Under the pieces are notes generated by a model that saw nothing but the letters and a program-made list of their open reading frames with translations, was not told the origin of the DNA and did not search any database. A stretch of DNA of 64,000 nucleotides from an uncultured Chlorobiaceae bacterium (GTDB lineage: Bacteria > Bacteroidota > Chlorobiia > Chlorobiales > Chlorobiaceae), in the NCBI GenBank assembly GCA_903843305.1, contig CAIMPI010000030.1:1-64000 (forward strand), in the 5' to 3' direction. Every line of letters begins with the position of its first letter. Within the stretch, counting starts at the first letter, position 1. Positions 30,336 through 40,169 of this stretch are shown here, in pieces. The translations under genes were made by a program, and so were the position numbers.

Positions 30336-31844
30336 ATGGTTGGTCAACGGGTTAGAACAAGGTTTGCACCTTCTCCAACAGGATATTTACATGTAGGCGG
30401 ACTGAGAACCGCTTTGTATAACTACCTGTTTGCAAAAAAAATGAAGGGAGACTTCATTATCAGAATTGAAGACACCGATCAAAGCAGAAAGGTTGAGGGA
30501 GCACAGAGAGATCTTATCAAGACCCTTGAGTGGGCTGGAATTGTGGCTGATGAAAGTCCTGAACGTGGAGGAAATTTTGGGCCTTATATTCAATCCGAGA
30601 GGCTCCAAATCTATGACAAATATTGTAAACAACTGCTTGATGATAATCATGCCTACTACTGCTTTGCAACGCATGAGGAGCTTGAGGAAAACCGGCAGCT
30701 TCAGATAAAGCAGGGTCTCCAGCCAAAATACAACAGAAAATGGTTGCCTGAAGAAATGGGAGGTACCATCCCTGCGAGTATAATCAGAAAAAAACTTGAT
30801 GAGGGCGAACCTTATGTTATTCGCATGAAAGTACCTGATTATGTTTCGGTGTGGTTTGAGGATATTATCAGGGGTCCCGTTGAGTTTGATTCGTCGACAA
30901 TTGATGACCAGGTACTAATGAAGTCGGATGGTTTTCCGACCTATCATTTTGCCAGTGTTATTGATGACCATTTAATGGAGTTTACACACATTATCAGGGG
31001 AGAAGAGTGGCTTTCCTCAATGCCCAAGCATCTTCTCCTTTATGAGTTTTTTGGCTGGGAACCTCCAAAGGTTGCGCATCTGCCTCTTCTTCTTAACCCC
31101 GATCGCTCTAAACTCAGTAAAAGACAGGGCGATGTTGCTGTTGAAGATTATATCCGCAAGGGGTACAGCAGTGATGCGATTGTCAATTTCGTGGCCATGC
31201 TCGGCTGGAATGAAGGAGAGGGCAGCGAGCAGGAGGTATACAGCATGGAGCAACTGGTTAACAAGTTTTCGCTGGAACGGGTCGGCAAGGCTGGTGCTGT
31301 GTTTAATGTAGAAAAGCTCAACTGGCTTGAAAAACAATATATCAAGAACCGACCAACAGAGGAACTTGTTGAGGTGATCAAACCGGTTCTTCTTGCTGAA
31401 CTTGAACAAAAAAAATCGCTTATGCCGCTGGAGATTATTACCAGCGAGACCTATCTTGAAAAAGTTATTGAGCTTATGCGTGAGCGCGTCGGTTTTGAAC
31501 ATGAATTTGTAACATTTTCCTCCTACTTCTATTTTGAACCGGAAGCTTATGATGATGAGGCGGTCAAAAAGCGATGGATGGTCGATACAAACGACCTTCT
31601 TCTTGAGTTTGTTGACATCTTGCTTACTATAGAAGATTTTAGTGCTGCAAACATTGAAGCACATCTCAAAGAATTTGTTATTCCAAAGGGGCTTAAGGCT
31701 GCTGTTCTCATTCATCCGTTGAGAATACTTGTGTCCGGTGTGAGTTTTGGTCCGAGTCTTTATCACATGCTTGAGGTACTCGGAAAGGAGACTGTCGTAA
31801 GACGTATCCTGAAGGGTATTGAAAAAATAAGTTTTCAGGCTTAG
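30336..31844 (+). CDS. gltX: Glutamyl-tRNA synthetase
   Basis: 502 residues, class I synthetase. The HIGH motif is the HVGG variant in [20 protein letters not shown], and the KMSKS motif is KLSKRQGDV near 260. [10 protein letters not shown] binds glutamate and ATP. Besides translation, Glu-tRNA is the precursor of 5-aminolevulinate by the C5 pathway, so in this organism it also feeds chlorophyll and haem. It has its own strong terminator. Confidence 0.97.
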   Translation: MVGQRVRTRFAPSPTGYLHVGGLRTALYNYLFAKKMKGDFIIRIEDTDQSRKVEGAQRDLIKTLEWAGIVADESPERGGNFGPYIQSERLQIYDKYCKQLLDDNHAYYCFATHEELEENRQLQIKQGLQPKYNRKWLPEEMGGTIPASIIRKKLDEGEPYVIRMKVPDYVSVWFEDIIRGPVEFDSSTIDDQVLMKSDGFPTYHFASVIDDHLMEFTHIIRGEEWLSSMPKHLLLYEFFGWEPPKVAHLPLLLNPDRSKLSKRQGDVAVEDYIRKGYSSDAIVNFVAMLGWNEGEGSEQEVYSMEQLVNKFSLERVGKAGAVFNVEKLNWLEKQYIKNRPTEELVEVIKPVLLAELEQKKSLMPLEIITSETYLEKVIELMRERVGFEHEFVTFSSYFYFEPEAYDDEAVKKRWMVDTNDLLLEFVDILLTIEDFSAANIEAHLKEFVIPKGLKAAVLIHPLRILVSGVSFGPSLYHMLEVLGKETVVRRILKGIEKISFQA

Positions 31845-31860
31845 CCGTCCAGAGCAGAAC

Positions 31861-31904
31861 AGTCCAGAGTCCGCTTTAGCGGACTCTGGACTGTTGTTTT
31901 TTTT
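31861..31904 (+). terminator. Rho-independent terminator of gltX
   Basis: AGTCCAGAGTCCGC (31861-31874) pairs perfectly with GCGGACTCTGGACT (31879-31892) around TTTA, followed by GTTG and a run of T. Confidence 0.93.
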
Positions 31905-31946
31905 GATACCAAAATATTTTTTCCTATATTTGCCTCAGATTTAAAC

Positions 31947-32019
31947 GGACAGATAGCTCAGTTGGTAGAGCAAAGGACTGAAAATCCTTGTGTCGTGGGT
32001 TCGATTCCCTCTCTGTCCA
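31947..32019 (+). tRNA. tRNA-Phe (anticodon GAA)
   Basis: 73-nt cloverleaf: acceptor GGACAGA/TCTGTCC, D arm GCTC/GAGC, anticodon stem AAGGA/TCCTT around CTGAAAA with anticodon GAA, T arm GTTCGATTC, discriminator A. CCA is not encoded. The sequence from here to crtC (about 145 bp) holds nothing else I can identify. Confidence 0.97.
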
Positions 32020-32163
32020 CACCGGTTTACGGCACTTCTTCTTACCTTGCCACGGTTATAACATGCATGTCCACTTCTTTTTCTTCGATCCACCTTACAT
32101 AGCTTTTATAATATGCGAGGCATCACGTTATGTTTCCTTGTTTGAACAATACTGTCTGTCCGC

Positions 32164-33294
32164 ATGAATATTACCACGAAGCTTGATCAGGAAGTCTGGC
32201 ACGATATGCAGGAGCCGGGTGCTTATGAGTGGTGGTATTTTGATGCAGAAGACATACAGAGCGGATTTTCTTTTGTGCTTATCTGGTTTTCTGGTTTTCC
32301 TTTTTCCCCCTACTACACGAATCTTTATGAAAAGTGGAAAAAGCGGATTACACCAAATCCTCCGCGTCCTTCTAATTACTCAGGCTTCAGTTTTCAGTTG
32401 TATGAAAATGGTCATGAAATCGTAAATTTTATAAAGGAAGGCTCTCAGGAGCTTTTCGAAAGCAGTCGCTCCGATATAGGTGTCCGATTTGAAAAAAATC
32501 GGTTTGCGTATAATACACTTCGGGATGAATACTCTCTTGATATTGATTTTTTTTTCCCTGCCCGTCATAAAGAGGTCAAAGCAACTTTTTTGTTTAAGGC
32601 TGGTCAGAGGATTGTTTATGAAAAAAAAGATACCAACAACGATGGCAGGGTACCTCTTCACCAGTGGCTCCTGAGTGTTCCCAAGGCCGAAGTTGAAGGA
32701 AGTATTACTATTATCGAACATCCAGGGGGAGCTGTTCGCAAGATTTCTGTCAGAGCTATTGGCTATCATGACCATAACCTCGGAGCAGTTCCAATGCAGG
32801 AATATATCTCTAGATGGTATTGGGGACGGGCTTTTTCCGAGCGCTTTGATCTTATCTACTATGTGATCGTTTTTAAAAATATTGATTATCAGCCGCTTGC
32901 ACTTTTACTCCTTCAAGATAATAAAAGCGAAAAAGTTGTAATATATGACTCAGTTAGTTTTCATGAAAGCAATTTCAGACACGGTCTTTTTTCTCCTCTA
33001 CATGGCAGGAATCTTTATTTAACTTATGAAAATATAAGTCTTAAGATTCGCCACAATAAAGTGCTTGACTCAGGTCCGTTTTACCTTCGTTTTGCATCCG
33101 ATATCTCTTTACAGATAGATGGTCTGAATTTTGAAGGAGTCAGGGGTATATCTGAATTTCTCAATCCTGTTCGTTTACAATCCAGGTTTATGCGTTTTTT
33201 TACCTGCGGTCGAATCTGGCGGGATGGAGAGCAGTCGATCATGTACAAAAGCTATAATAGTTTTAAGCATTCTTTGGATTGGAATAATCGATGA
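32164..33294 (+). CDS. crtC: Carotenoid 1,2-hydratase (CrtC family)
   Basis: 376 residues. CrtC-type enzymes add water to the psi end of acyclic carotenoids; in green sulfur bacteria this leads to hydroxychlorobactene and related pigments. N-terminal PGAYEWWYFDAED is the family's hallmark, and AIGYHDHNLGAVPM with SRWYWGRAF is the conserved central block holding candidate catalytic Asp and His. These are the features of the lipocalin-like CrtC fold. It sits 165 bp ahead of petC-petB. The gene has no obvious strong ribosome site. Distant lipocalin-like hydrolases of other function share the fold. Confidence 0.82.
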   Translation: MNITTKLDQEVWHDMQEPGAYEWWYFDAEDIQSGFSFVLIWFSGFPFSPYYTNLYEKWKKRITPNPPRPSNYSGFSFQLYENGHEIVNFIKEGSQELFESSRSDIGVRFEKNRFAYNTLRDEYSLDIDFFFPARHKEVKATFLFKAGQRIVYEKKDTNNDGRVPLHQWLLSVPKAEVEGSITIIEHPGGAVRKISVRAIGYHDHNLGAVPMQEYISRWYWGRAFSERFDLIYYVIVFKNIDYQPLALLLLQDNKSEKVVIYDSVSFHESNFRHGLFSPLHGRNLYLTYENISLKIRHNKVLDSGPFYLRFASDISLQIDGLNFEGVRGISEFLNPVRLQSRFMRFFTCGRIWRDGEQSIMYKSYNSFKHSLDWNNR

Positions 33295-33459
33295 AAAAAT
33301 TATAAATTCACTCTTCTTTGAGCTCCCCATAATTGCTTGAAATGTTCATATCGCTGGTTAGGGCGATCGAAGAACATGGAAGGTGGGTATCGTTAAAGCT
33401 ACAGGATATATTTATTGGTTTGATTTTATAACACTATTTTTAAAAGGAGACAGGTTGTA

Positions 33460-34005
33460 ATGGCACAACAAGGTAATTTCAAGAGCCCGTCCAGGCTGGG
33501 CGCACTTGGAGAAGGTGCTTCTCTCTCTTCATCCGGCTCGGTTTCCGGCGGCAAGCCCCGGGAGCAAGGCTTGAAGGAGGTTGATTTCGAGCGTCGCAGT
33601 TTTCTTGGAAAAGTTGTGGGTGGCATTGGTGCAGCCGTGGCCATATCAACGCTCTATCCCGTCGTAAAGTATATCATTCCGCCTGTCAAGCAATTTTCAA
33701 ACAAGAATGAGATGGTTGTCGGAAAAGCTGCTGAAGTTCCTGTAAAAAGCGGGAAAATCTTCCAGTTCAACAAAGACAAGGTCATTGTTATTAACGATAA
33801 CGGCAAGCTTACGGCATGTAGTGCTGTATGTACCCACCTTGGTTGCCTTGTCCACTGGGATAATGCCCAAAATCTTATCGCTTGTCCCTGTCATGGAGCA
33901 AAATACAAACAGACAGGAGAAATCATCTCTGGTCCACAGCCTTTACCCTTACCAGTATTTAAAGCAAGGGTTGAAGGGGAAAATATCATTATCTCAAAAG
34001 CTTAA
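33460..34005 (+). CDS. petC: Rieske iron-sulfur protein of the cytochrome bc complex
   Basis: 181 residues. It carries the 2Fe-2S cluster that takes electrons from menaquinol. The N-terminal ERRSFLGKVVGGIGAAVAIS is a Tat-like signal/anchor with twin arginine and one transmembrane helix (about 45-75). Cluster ligands are in CTHLGCLVHW and CPCHGAKY. AAAAGGAGACAGG before the ATG is a strong ribosome site. petB follows 35 bp later. Together they form the quinol oxidase module of photosynthetic and sulfide electron transport. No cytochrome c1 gene follows. Confidence 0.96.
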   Translation: MAQQGNFKSPSRLGALGEGASLSSSGSVSGGKPREQGLKEVDFERRSFLGKVVGGIGAAVAISTLYPVVKYIIPPVKQFSNKNEMVVGKAAEVPVKSGKIFQFNKDKVIVINDNGKLTACSAVCTHLGCLVHWDNAQNLIACPCHGAKYKQTGEIISGPQPLPLPVFKARVEGENIIISKA

Positions 34006-34040
34006 CCTTTAATTCTTGAAAACCAAGGGAGTCAGGAAAG

Positions 34041-35327
34041 ATGGCTGAAAACAATCAGAACGCTATGGCAGGAAGTGCTCCAGCCAAGCCGAAACCCGCC
34101 GTTCCGGGCGCAGCCAAGCAGGCTGCTCCAGGTGCAGCAAAACCTTCCGTTCCGGGCGCTGCCAAGCAGGTAGCATCTGGCGCAGCAAAACCTGTTGCAT
34201 CAAACAGCGGCGTCTATAAACCACCGGTAGAACGGGCGGACTCAAATCCCTACAAGGATTCTCGAGTCAGTTCTATTGGCGCATGGTTTCAGGAGCGCTT
34301 TTATGTAGTGCTACCGGTAATCGATTATCTAAAGAAAAAAGAAGTTCCCCAGCACCGGCTTTCTTTCTGGTATTATTTTGGTGGGCTTACCTTGTTTTTC
34401 TTCATTATCCAGATTATCACTGGTTTGCTTCTCATGCAGTATTATAAGCCAACTGAAGCTGAGGCTTATGCTTCATTTGTCTTTATCCAGCGAGAGATCT
34501 CTTTTGGCTGGCTCATTCGCCAGATTCATGCATGGTCGGCAAATCTCATGGTTCTGATGGCATTTATTCATATGTTCAGCACCTTCTTTATGAAGTCATA
34601 CCGTAAACCACGCGAGCTTATGTGGGTGAGCGGTTTTGTGCTTCTTGTGCTCAGCCTCGGTTTTGGTTTTACCGGATACCTTCTTCCCTGGAACGAACTT
34701 GCATTCTTTGCAACCCAGGTCGGTACAGAAACGCCAAAAGTAGCTCCAGGCGGCGCATTCCTTGTCAATATTCTTCGTGGTGGTGAAGAGGTCAGCGGCG
34801 AAACACTTACCCGTATGTTCTCACTGCACGTTGTCCTTCTTCCTGGTCTTCTCATGCTGGTGCTTTCAGCCCATCTGCTTCTGGTTCAGGTACTCGGTAC
34901 TTCAGCTCCTATCGGGTACAAGGAATCGGGGATGATCAAAGGATACGAGAAGTTTTTTCCGACATTTCTCGCCAAGGATGCTATCGGATGGATCATTGGT
35001 TTTGGCCTCCTTGTTTACCTTGCAGCAGTATTTCCATGGGGAATCGGTGTGAAAGCCAATGCGCTTAATCCTGCACCTATGGGCATTAAACCTGAATGGT
35101 ATTTCTGGGCACAGTTCCAGTTGCTTAAAGATCTCAAATTTGAAGGCGGAGAGCTCGTTGCCATTGCTCTTATTACTGTTGGCGCTATTGTCTGGCTTCT
35201 TGTTCCATTCATTGACTTCAAGGCATCAAGAGAAGAGAAAAGCCCGATTTTTACTATGCTGGGTCTTGTTGTTCTGGCGTTTCTGCTTATAAATACCTAT
35301 CGTGTTCTTGCTGAATATGGTTGGTAA
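34041..35327 (+). CDS. petB: Cytochrome b with fused subunit-IV part and Pro/Ala-rich N-terminal tail
   Basis: 428 residues. Core of the quinol-oxidising complex. Residues about 10-60 form a Lys/Pro/Ala-rich tail with repeated VPGAAKQ-type units. Haem-ligand His pairs sit in [18 protein letters not shown] and [19 protein letters not shown]. The C-terminal half contains the Qo motif PEWY ([13 protein letters not shown]), so cytochrome b6 and subunit IV parts are joined as in bc1-type cytochrome b. The tail is unusual and probably lies in the cytoplasm. It ends the crtC-petC-petB cluster and is followed by a strong terminator. Confidence 0.95.
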   Translation: MAENNQNAMAGSAPAKPKPAVPGAAKQAAPGAAKPSVPGAAKQVASGAAKPVASNSGVYKPPVERADSNPYKDSRVSSIGAWFQERFYVVLPVIDYLKKKEVPQHRLSFWYYFGGLTLFFFIIQIITGLLLMQYYKPTEAEAYASFVFIQREISFGWLIRQIHAWSANLMVLMAFIHMFSTFFMKSYRKPRELMWVSGFVLLVLSLGFGFTGYLLPWNELAFFATQVGTETPKVAPGGAFLVNILRGGEEVSGETLTRMFSLHVVLLPGLLMLVLSAHLLLVQVLGTSAPIGYKESGMIKGYEKFFPTFLAKDAIGWIIGFGLLVYLAAVFPWGIGVKANALNPAPMGIKPEWYFWAQFQLLKDLKFEGGELVAIALITVGAIVWLLVPFIDFKASREEKSPIFTMLGLVVLAFLLINTYRVLAEYGW

Positions 35328-35347
35328 GTGAATGATCTCTTTTTACA

Positions 35348-35385
35348 ACTCAAAAGCCCGGCAAAACCGGGCTTTTGAGTTTTTG
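35348..35385 (+). terminator. Terminator of petCB
   Basis: ACTCAAAAGCCCGG (35348-35361) pairs perfectly with CCGGGCTTTTGAGT (35367-35380) around CAAAA, then TTTTT. Confidence 0.93.
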
Positions 35386-35403
35386 ATTCCCCCGGAGCCG
35401 ATC

Positions 35404-38400
35404 TTACGGTTTTTCTCGGATCAACTCTCCCATCTCGTATCCTGAAAGGAAGGTCAGCATATCGAGTTTTTCGGAGGCTTCAATCCATTCGGAGATTCCT
35501 GTTTTCGGATCTTTCAGCAACTCCTGAATGATAAACCATGCCACGAGTATACTGAAGCGGTGCTCGCGAAACCATGTTTTGTAGTGCCGCTCATCAAACT
35601 GCAGCAGGCGGCCCAGATGAGGCCGGTTGACGGTATTCACTGTTTTGATCAAGGTGAGGAGACGCTCCCCTGGAGTTTCATCCGTATCTGTTTCCGGTTT
35701 GGGAGTGAGGAGGCAGACAAGCAGGTCTGGCAGGTTCTCACCCGGAATGCCGATCATCCCTGATTCAGAATATATTGTCCTAAGCGAGTCGCTCATCAGC
35801 CAGTCGTCGATAAGGTTCAGTTTCATTGAGTCACTTACTGTGAGCATTTGTTGTAGTGCATCAAGGATAACCCAATGCCTTGCGATAGTCTTATACTCTG
35901 AGCCCTCTTTTTTATCTAGACCAAGAGCGGTCTGAAGCTTGCGTGACTCTGTATTTTTTAGTAGATCGGGCAGCAAAAGTATCTGATTATAGAGTTTTGT
36001 CGTATCTGTCGCAAGGTTTTCCGGTACGGCAAGCGGTTTTTCCATAAGTTCACTGAACTGCAGGGCAACCGTTTCGAGTAGTGTGGCTAACGTAGTTTCA
36101 AATGTTTCTTCTCCAAGAGGGGCCTGTTCAGAAATTAGAGCTGCAGTGATGATCCTGTGCAGCGGGGAAAGGCTCATGGTGAGAGCGGCTAATTCAATTG
36201 ATGGGATTCCGCGCCCGTTGAGTTCTGTAGCAAGCCTGTAGTAAGGCCTTAGTTTTGAAGGATGTACTTCCCTGAAGTCAAGGAAGACATTGTATTTGTA
36301 GCCATCAACAGCAACCAGCATGCCATTGTCCGCTATCTCTTGGCAGGAGCGGATAAACTCAAGGCCACTTGCATGATCCCTAAATACAACAAAGGTGTTC
36401 TGTTGATGGTCCAGGTTCAGTCCCTCAAAGAGGGTGCTATGCCTGATTTCACCGTTCTGGCGGTAGCCGACGGATATTTTAATCCAGCCTGTGGCCTGTT
36501 CAATGCAGTTGTTGAAAACAACAAGGGCGGTTTCATTGCCCAGCCGGTTGGAATAGGCAAAAATATTCTCGTTCACCTCTCCTTCTGCTGAATAGACATC
36601 GTAAAGAAAAAAATTGCGTACTTCAGCAAAAAGGGGGCGCTTCTTCATAATAGGGAAGATCTCATGATAGTGGCGCCAGACAAGATGTTCATCTGGTTGC
36701 TCATCATAATAGGCTTTGGCGTACTCCATACCGTACTTTTCCGTAAAGCCTTCGACTTGTCCGTGCCCAAACATTGGTAGTCCTGGCAAGGTCAGCATCA
36801 TCATACAGACGCCAAAATATTTGTCTCCCCGTCCAAACTGGGCAATAGCGGTATCTTCATCAGGGTTGTTCATGAAGTTTACATACCGCTTCAGAATTTC
36901 CGGGTCAAATTCAAGGGTGTTCTTGATCAGATATCGGTAACTGGTATTATCCTCTTTTTTGAGCATGTGCATGAAGGCGCTGTTATAGACCCTGTGCATA
37001 CCCAAGGTGCGGACAAAATAGCCTTCAAGCATCCAGAATGCTTCGGCAAGCAGCAAAGTGTCGGGAACCTCCTGGTGAATGCGGTCAACCACTTCGCGCC
37101 AGAATTCTTCTGGAATGGCAGCATCAAACTCGGCCATGCTCATGGAGTGTGACGAACGTGAAGGGATGGCAGCGCTATGGCCATTAAGTGGGAACCAAAG
37201 ACGCTGGATGTGACGTTTAGCCAGTACCATTGCAGCATCAAATCGGATAATGGGGAACATTCTTGCGACGTGCAGGATCTGTTGAATTACCCCTTCGCGC
37301 ACTTCGGCACTGAGGAAATCGAGCTGAGCTGTATCGTTCCATGGCATGTTGGTACCGTCATTGCCATGATAGATATAGCGAGTATCACCGGTTAGGTAAT
37401 CAACCCGTTTGAAAGTGACTGCCGCATCGGAGCGGTTCCAGTAGCCATCTTCGAGATAAATGCCGTAACGGGTGTCACTGCTGAGGTTCGGCCCGTTATA
37501 GGAGTAATTATAGTAAGGCGGTGTTTGTGTCGAGAGAAACCAGTCAGGATTGTTCCGTACAAGCTCGGAATCTATGGCGGTATGGTTGGGAACCATGTCG
37601 CTTGCAAGACGAACCCCGCGTTGTTTTGCCCTGTGCATCAGGTTTAAATATCCTTCATAGCCGCCGATGTCGTCAGAAATATCATACTTTTCAAGAGCGT
37701 AAGCGGAGGCTTTTGCTTCAGGATTGCCATGTAACTGCTTGATTTTCTGCGAGGCAAAGCTCCGTTGCCAGAGTCCTATAAGCCACAATGCCGTGAATCC
37801 CCTATCAGCAATAGCATCAAGCTCCTCATCTGGAATATCCTGAAGATGAAGGACAGGACGACGATAGATTTTGCTGAGCTGGTCAAGCCAGACGTAGGTG
37901 CTTTTTGCAAGCATGACTACTTCAGGCATCCATGATGAATCGACAGAGTAGTTAGCTGGGGCATTGGCATCATCAAAAGTATAATCAGGGGCGTGTGCTG
38001 CTTTTTCAAACTCATGGCCATCGTTGCGGAGCGCCTTTTCATGTGCAATCTGCTCAAAGAAGAGGTATTTGTCTTCATCCTCAATAAAATTGATAGCAAC
38101 GGCAAGTAATTCCCAATATGGCGATTCACCAAGCAGCTCTCCCCAGTTCAGGCGAATGAAGCGAAGTTGCTCCAGAATAGAAGTTGGAGCATGTCTTATC
38201 GGCATGATGAGCAATTCTGCAAGGTCAAGGTTGTCAGGCCCAACGGGTCCCATAGCCACCATTGAGCTGCGCATGGTCATGATCAGTTTCCGGTACGCAT
38301 TTTCTTTCGTTAATTTTTTGTCAGTCAAAAGATCAGAAAACAGTTCAAGAGCCGGATTCTGGTTATTTATCCAGACAAGGAAAGACTCTTCAAGCACTTC

Positions 38401-38850
38401 CAGTTTATTTTTTTGCTGTTTCAGCCATTCTGCGGGCTTTTCAATTCCTGTATAGATGTTTTGGGTTGGAAAAGAAGAGATAAACTGGTTAAGGTACTGT
38501 TCAGATTGTTCCTCGGAAATCACATCGTTCAGTGCACCGTAAACGTTTTGAAGAAAGTTCGGTTGCTGTGATGCGATAACTGTTGTCATGATAGAGTGAA
38601 GCATTGCATGGAGCAGTTTCATCCCGTGGAACTGCGCCGGTAATACTTGTTTTGTATCGACACCTTTCTGTTTTTTAAGAAAATCGTTTATAATGGCAGT
38701 TTGCCTTTCTGATGTTTTTAGACTTTCCTGACCAGAAATTGGTAAAGAGAGAAACTCCGGATCAGTCAGATGAAAAAGTTTTCTGGCAATTCTGTTAACG
38801 TAAAAGTGTTCTTTGATCTGTAACACTTGCGGGTTTTGCTTGATTGTCAT
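35404..38850 (-). CDS. Large GH13 alpha-amylase-family protein
   Basis: 1148 residues. About 330 N-terminal and about 400 C-terminal residues flank a GH13 catalytic barrel. Conserved regions: GVRLASDMVPNHTAIDS (region I) near 425, IIRFDAAMVLAKRH with the nucleophile Asp near 540, LLLAEAFWMLEGYF with the acid/base Glu near 600, and NFMNNPDEDTAIAQFG with the third Asp near 670. It has no signal peptide, so it probably acts on cytoplasmic glycogen or maltooligosaccharides, as hydrolase, transferase or branching-type enzyme; the reaction cannot be fixed. The outer domains are not recognised. It is convergent with petB and has AT-rich sequence upstream. Confidence 0.85.
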   Translation of the reverse strand: MTIKQNPQVLQIKEHFYVNRIARKLFHLTDPEFLSLPISGQESLKTSERQTAIINDFLKKQKGVDTKQVLPAQFHGMKLLHAMLHSIMTTVIASQQPNFLQNVYGALNDVISEEQSEQYLNQFISSFPTQNIYTGIEKPAEWLKQQKNKLEVLEESFLVWINNQNPALELFSDLLTDKKLTKENAYRKLIMTMRSSMVAMGPVGPDNLDLAELLIMPIRHAPTSILEQLRFIRLNWGELLGESPYWELLAVAINFIEDEDKYLFFEQIAHEKALRNDGHEFEKAAHAPDYTFDDANAPANYSVDSSWMPEVVMLAKSTYVWLDQLSKIYRRPVLHLQDIPDEELDAIADRGFTALWLIGLWQRSFASQKIKQLHGNPEAKASAYALEKYDISDDIGGYEGYLNLMHRAKQRGVRLASDMVPNHTAIDSELVRNNPDWFLSTQTPPYYNYSYNGPNLSSDTRYGIYLEDGYWNRSDAAVTFKRVDYLTGDTRYIYHGNDGTNMPWNDTAQLDFLSAEVREGVIQQILHVARMFPIIRFDAAMVLAKRHIQRLWFPLNGHSAAIPSRSSHSMSMAEFDAAIPEEFWREVVDRIHQEVPDTLLLAEAFWMLEGYFVRTLGMHRVYNSAFMHMLKKEDNTSYRYLIKNTLEFDPEILKRYVNFMNNPDEDTAIAQFGRGDKYFGVCMMMLTLPGLPMFGHGQVEGFTEKYGMEYAKAYYDEQPDEHLVWRHYHEIFPIMKKRPLFAEVRNFFLYDVYSAEGEVNENIFAYSNRLGNETALVVFNNCIEQATGWIKISVGYRQNGEIRHSTLFEGLNLDHQQNTFVVFRDHASGLEFIRSCQEIADNGMLVAVDGYKYNVFLDFREVHPSKLRPYYRLATELNGRGIPSIELAALTMSLSPLHRIITAALISEQAPLGEETFETTLATLLETVALQFSELMEKPLAVPENLATDTTKLYNQILLLPDLLKNTESRKLQTALGLDKKEGSEYKTIARHWVILDALQQMLTVSDSMKLNLIDDWLMSDSLRTIYSESGMIGIPGENLPDLLVCLLTPKPETDTDETPGERLLTLIKTVNTVNRPHLGRLLQFDERHYKTWFREHRFSILVAWFIIQELLKDPKTGISEWIEASEKLDMLTFLSGYEMGELIREKP

Positions 38851-39014
38851 AGTTGGTGATTCAATACCAAAGCATAAAGCTTGTTAAAATTTTAGCATGG
38901 CCATGCGATTTTTCAGGGCATGTTCACGCACTATTGACAAAGTACGGAATTTCTGTAAAATAGTCTGACTGTTGTTCTGTGGTTTTAACGAGAGACAGGA
39001 TGGGCTGAGGAATA

Positions 39015-39404
39015 CTATTTTATTTTTTTGTCGAGATAGCGCTGAAGGTAAGTAAACCCAAGATCTTTGACTGAGCGCAATATTTCCAGTCCGATGGTAG
39101 AGAGGGTATTTTTGCTCTGCGAGGGAAGGAAATGTGGTGTGTTTAACGGTGTGTGCTCTATCCGTGTGGGAGAACTTTTTTGACCTCTCAATGCCTTTAT
39201 AAGCAGCATTCCTGCAAGAAAGGTGGTTCCCGCAACTTCAAATGGATGTTTTCTGATGAATTTTATCGGCGAAATTTCCTCTTTCAGCTCATCTTTCAGT
39301 TTCCGGGCCCTCGCCTTGATCTGCTCTTCCTTTTCTGTAATAGTGTTTTGCAGTTCTTCAATGCGTGCCTGAATACCGGTTAAAGGCTCATTTGTTGTAG
39401 TCAT
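39015..39404 (-). CDS. Hypothetical YqjK/DUF883-like protein
   Basis: 129 residues. An N-terminal coiled coil (ARIEELQNTITEKEEQIKAR) is followed by one glycine-containing hydrophobic segment (HPFEVAGTTFLAGMLLIKAL) of the kind seen in DUF883/YqjD proteins, and a polar tail. It overlaps the holin-like gene by 17 bp and is the third gene of a minus-strand trio that resembles the yqjD-yqjE-yqjK arrangement. Confidence 0.7.
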   Translation of the reverse strand: MTTTNEPLTGIQARIEELQNTITEKEEQIKARARKLKDELKEEISPIKFIRKHPFEVAGTTFLAGMLLIKALRGQKSSPTRIEHTPLNTPHFLPSQSKNTLSTIGLEILRSVKDLGFTYLQRYLDKKIK

Positions 39405-39789
39405 GGACAGATAAAAGAATTTTCTGGATCAGGTTTTTTAGTAGTAACGGTTTGAATTTCGTAAAAAACAGAAAGCATGAAAGGAAAATAATGCTTACCA
39501 AAAGATAACCAAGAAAAGGATGTCCCAGTAATTCACCTGTCAGAAGCGCAACGGTTGTAATCAAGTAGCCAATTCCAATAATCAAGATAACTACGAGAAT
39601 AACAGAAGCTGCAACAAGGGATATTCTTTCGGACAGTTCGATTTTGAGTAGTTCGATTTTTGCTTCTATAATAGACATGATGTCATCATAGGTCGACATT
39701 GCCGTATCATCAAGAAGTTTATGAAGGCCCCTGTTTTTGCGCTTAACCTGTGTCGGGCCAAGATCTTCTCCATTTTGGCGATTCATCAT
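39388..39789 (-). CDS. Phage-holin-superfamily (YqjE-like) membrane protein
   Basis: 133 residues. A cytoplasmic amphipathic start (DDIMSIIEAKIELLKIELSE) is followed by two transmembrane helices, the first around LVAASVILVVILIIGIGYLI and the second around GYLLVSIIFLSCFLFF. This is the DUF1469/YqjE pattern found in proteins of the cell envelope. It lies 21 bp after the YqjD-like gene and overlaps the next by 17 bp. Role unknown. Confidence 0.75.
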   Translation of the reverse strand: MMNRQNGEDLGPTQVKRKNRGLHKLLDDTAMSTYDDIMSIIEAKIELLKIELSERISLVAASVILVVILIIGIGYLITTVALLTGELLGHPFLGYLLVSIIFLSCFLFFTKFKPLLLKNLIQKILLSVHDYNK

Positions 39790-39810
39790 AGTATCTGAAA
39801 TAACTGCTTA

Positions 39811-40089
39811 TTATCGCTTTCTTTTCAGGAAAAGTCCGACCAAGGCACCAGCGGCCAGCGAATACAGCAGCGCATGACCAGGATTCTTTTTGATATACCC
39901 CCTTGTTTTTTCAACGTTTTGCAAAAGTTGTTCATAGGATTCACTTTTCCTGAAAGAGGCAAACGCCTCTGATAGTGTTTCACTAATAATTTCTTTTACA
40001 TGATCACGGACAAGTGTTTCCCGCGGATGTTCTTCTTCCAGATTGTTTGGTTGGTTACTGTGTATGGTAACTTGGACTTCCTGTTCCAT
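39811..40089 (-). CDS. YqjD/ElaB-like ribosome-associated membrane protein
   Basis: 92 residues. Acidic, helical N-terminal part (RDHVKEIISETLSEAFASFR) followed by RGYIKKNPGHALLYSLAAGA and a short glycine-rich C-terminal helix ending FLKRKR. This is the DUF883 family pattern; E. coli relatives anchor ribosomes to the membrane in stationary phase. It starts the trio. Function in this organism is inferred only. Confidence 0.75.
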   Translation of the reverse strand: MEQEVQVTIHSNQPNNLEEEHPRETLVRDHVKEIISETLSEAFASFRKSESYEQLLQNVEKTRGYIKKNPGHALLYSLAAGALVGLFLKRKR

Positions 40090-40169
40090 AAGTGTTTTAA
40101 AACCGATGATAAGTTACTGTAATTCAACAAGGCAATATACAAAAACAATATGGTGTTTGCATGATTCTC

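Noticed and set aside
31017-31766. 249-codon minus-strand frame
   Set aside because: Entirely antisense to gltX with low-complexity, Lys/Phe-rich content typical of a shadow.
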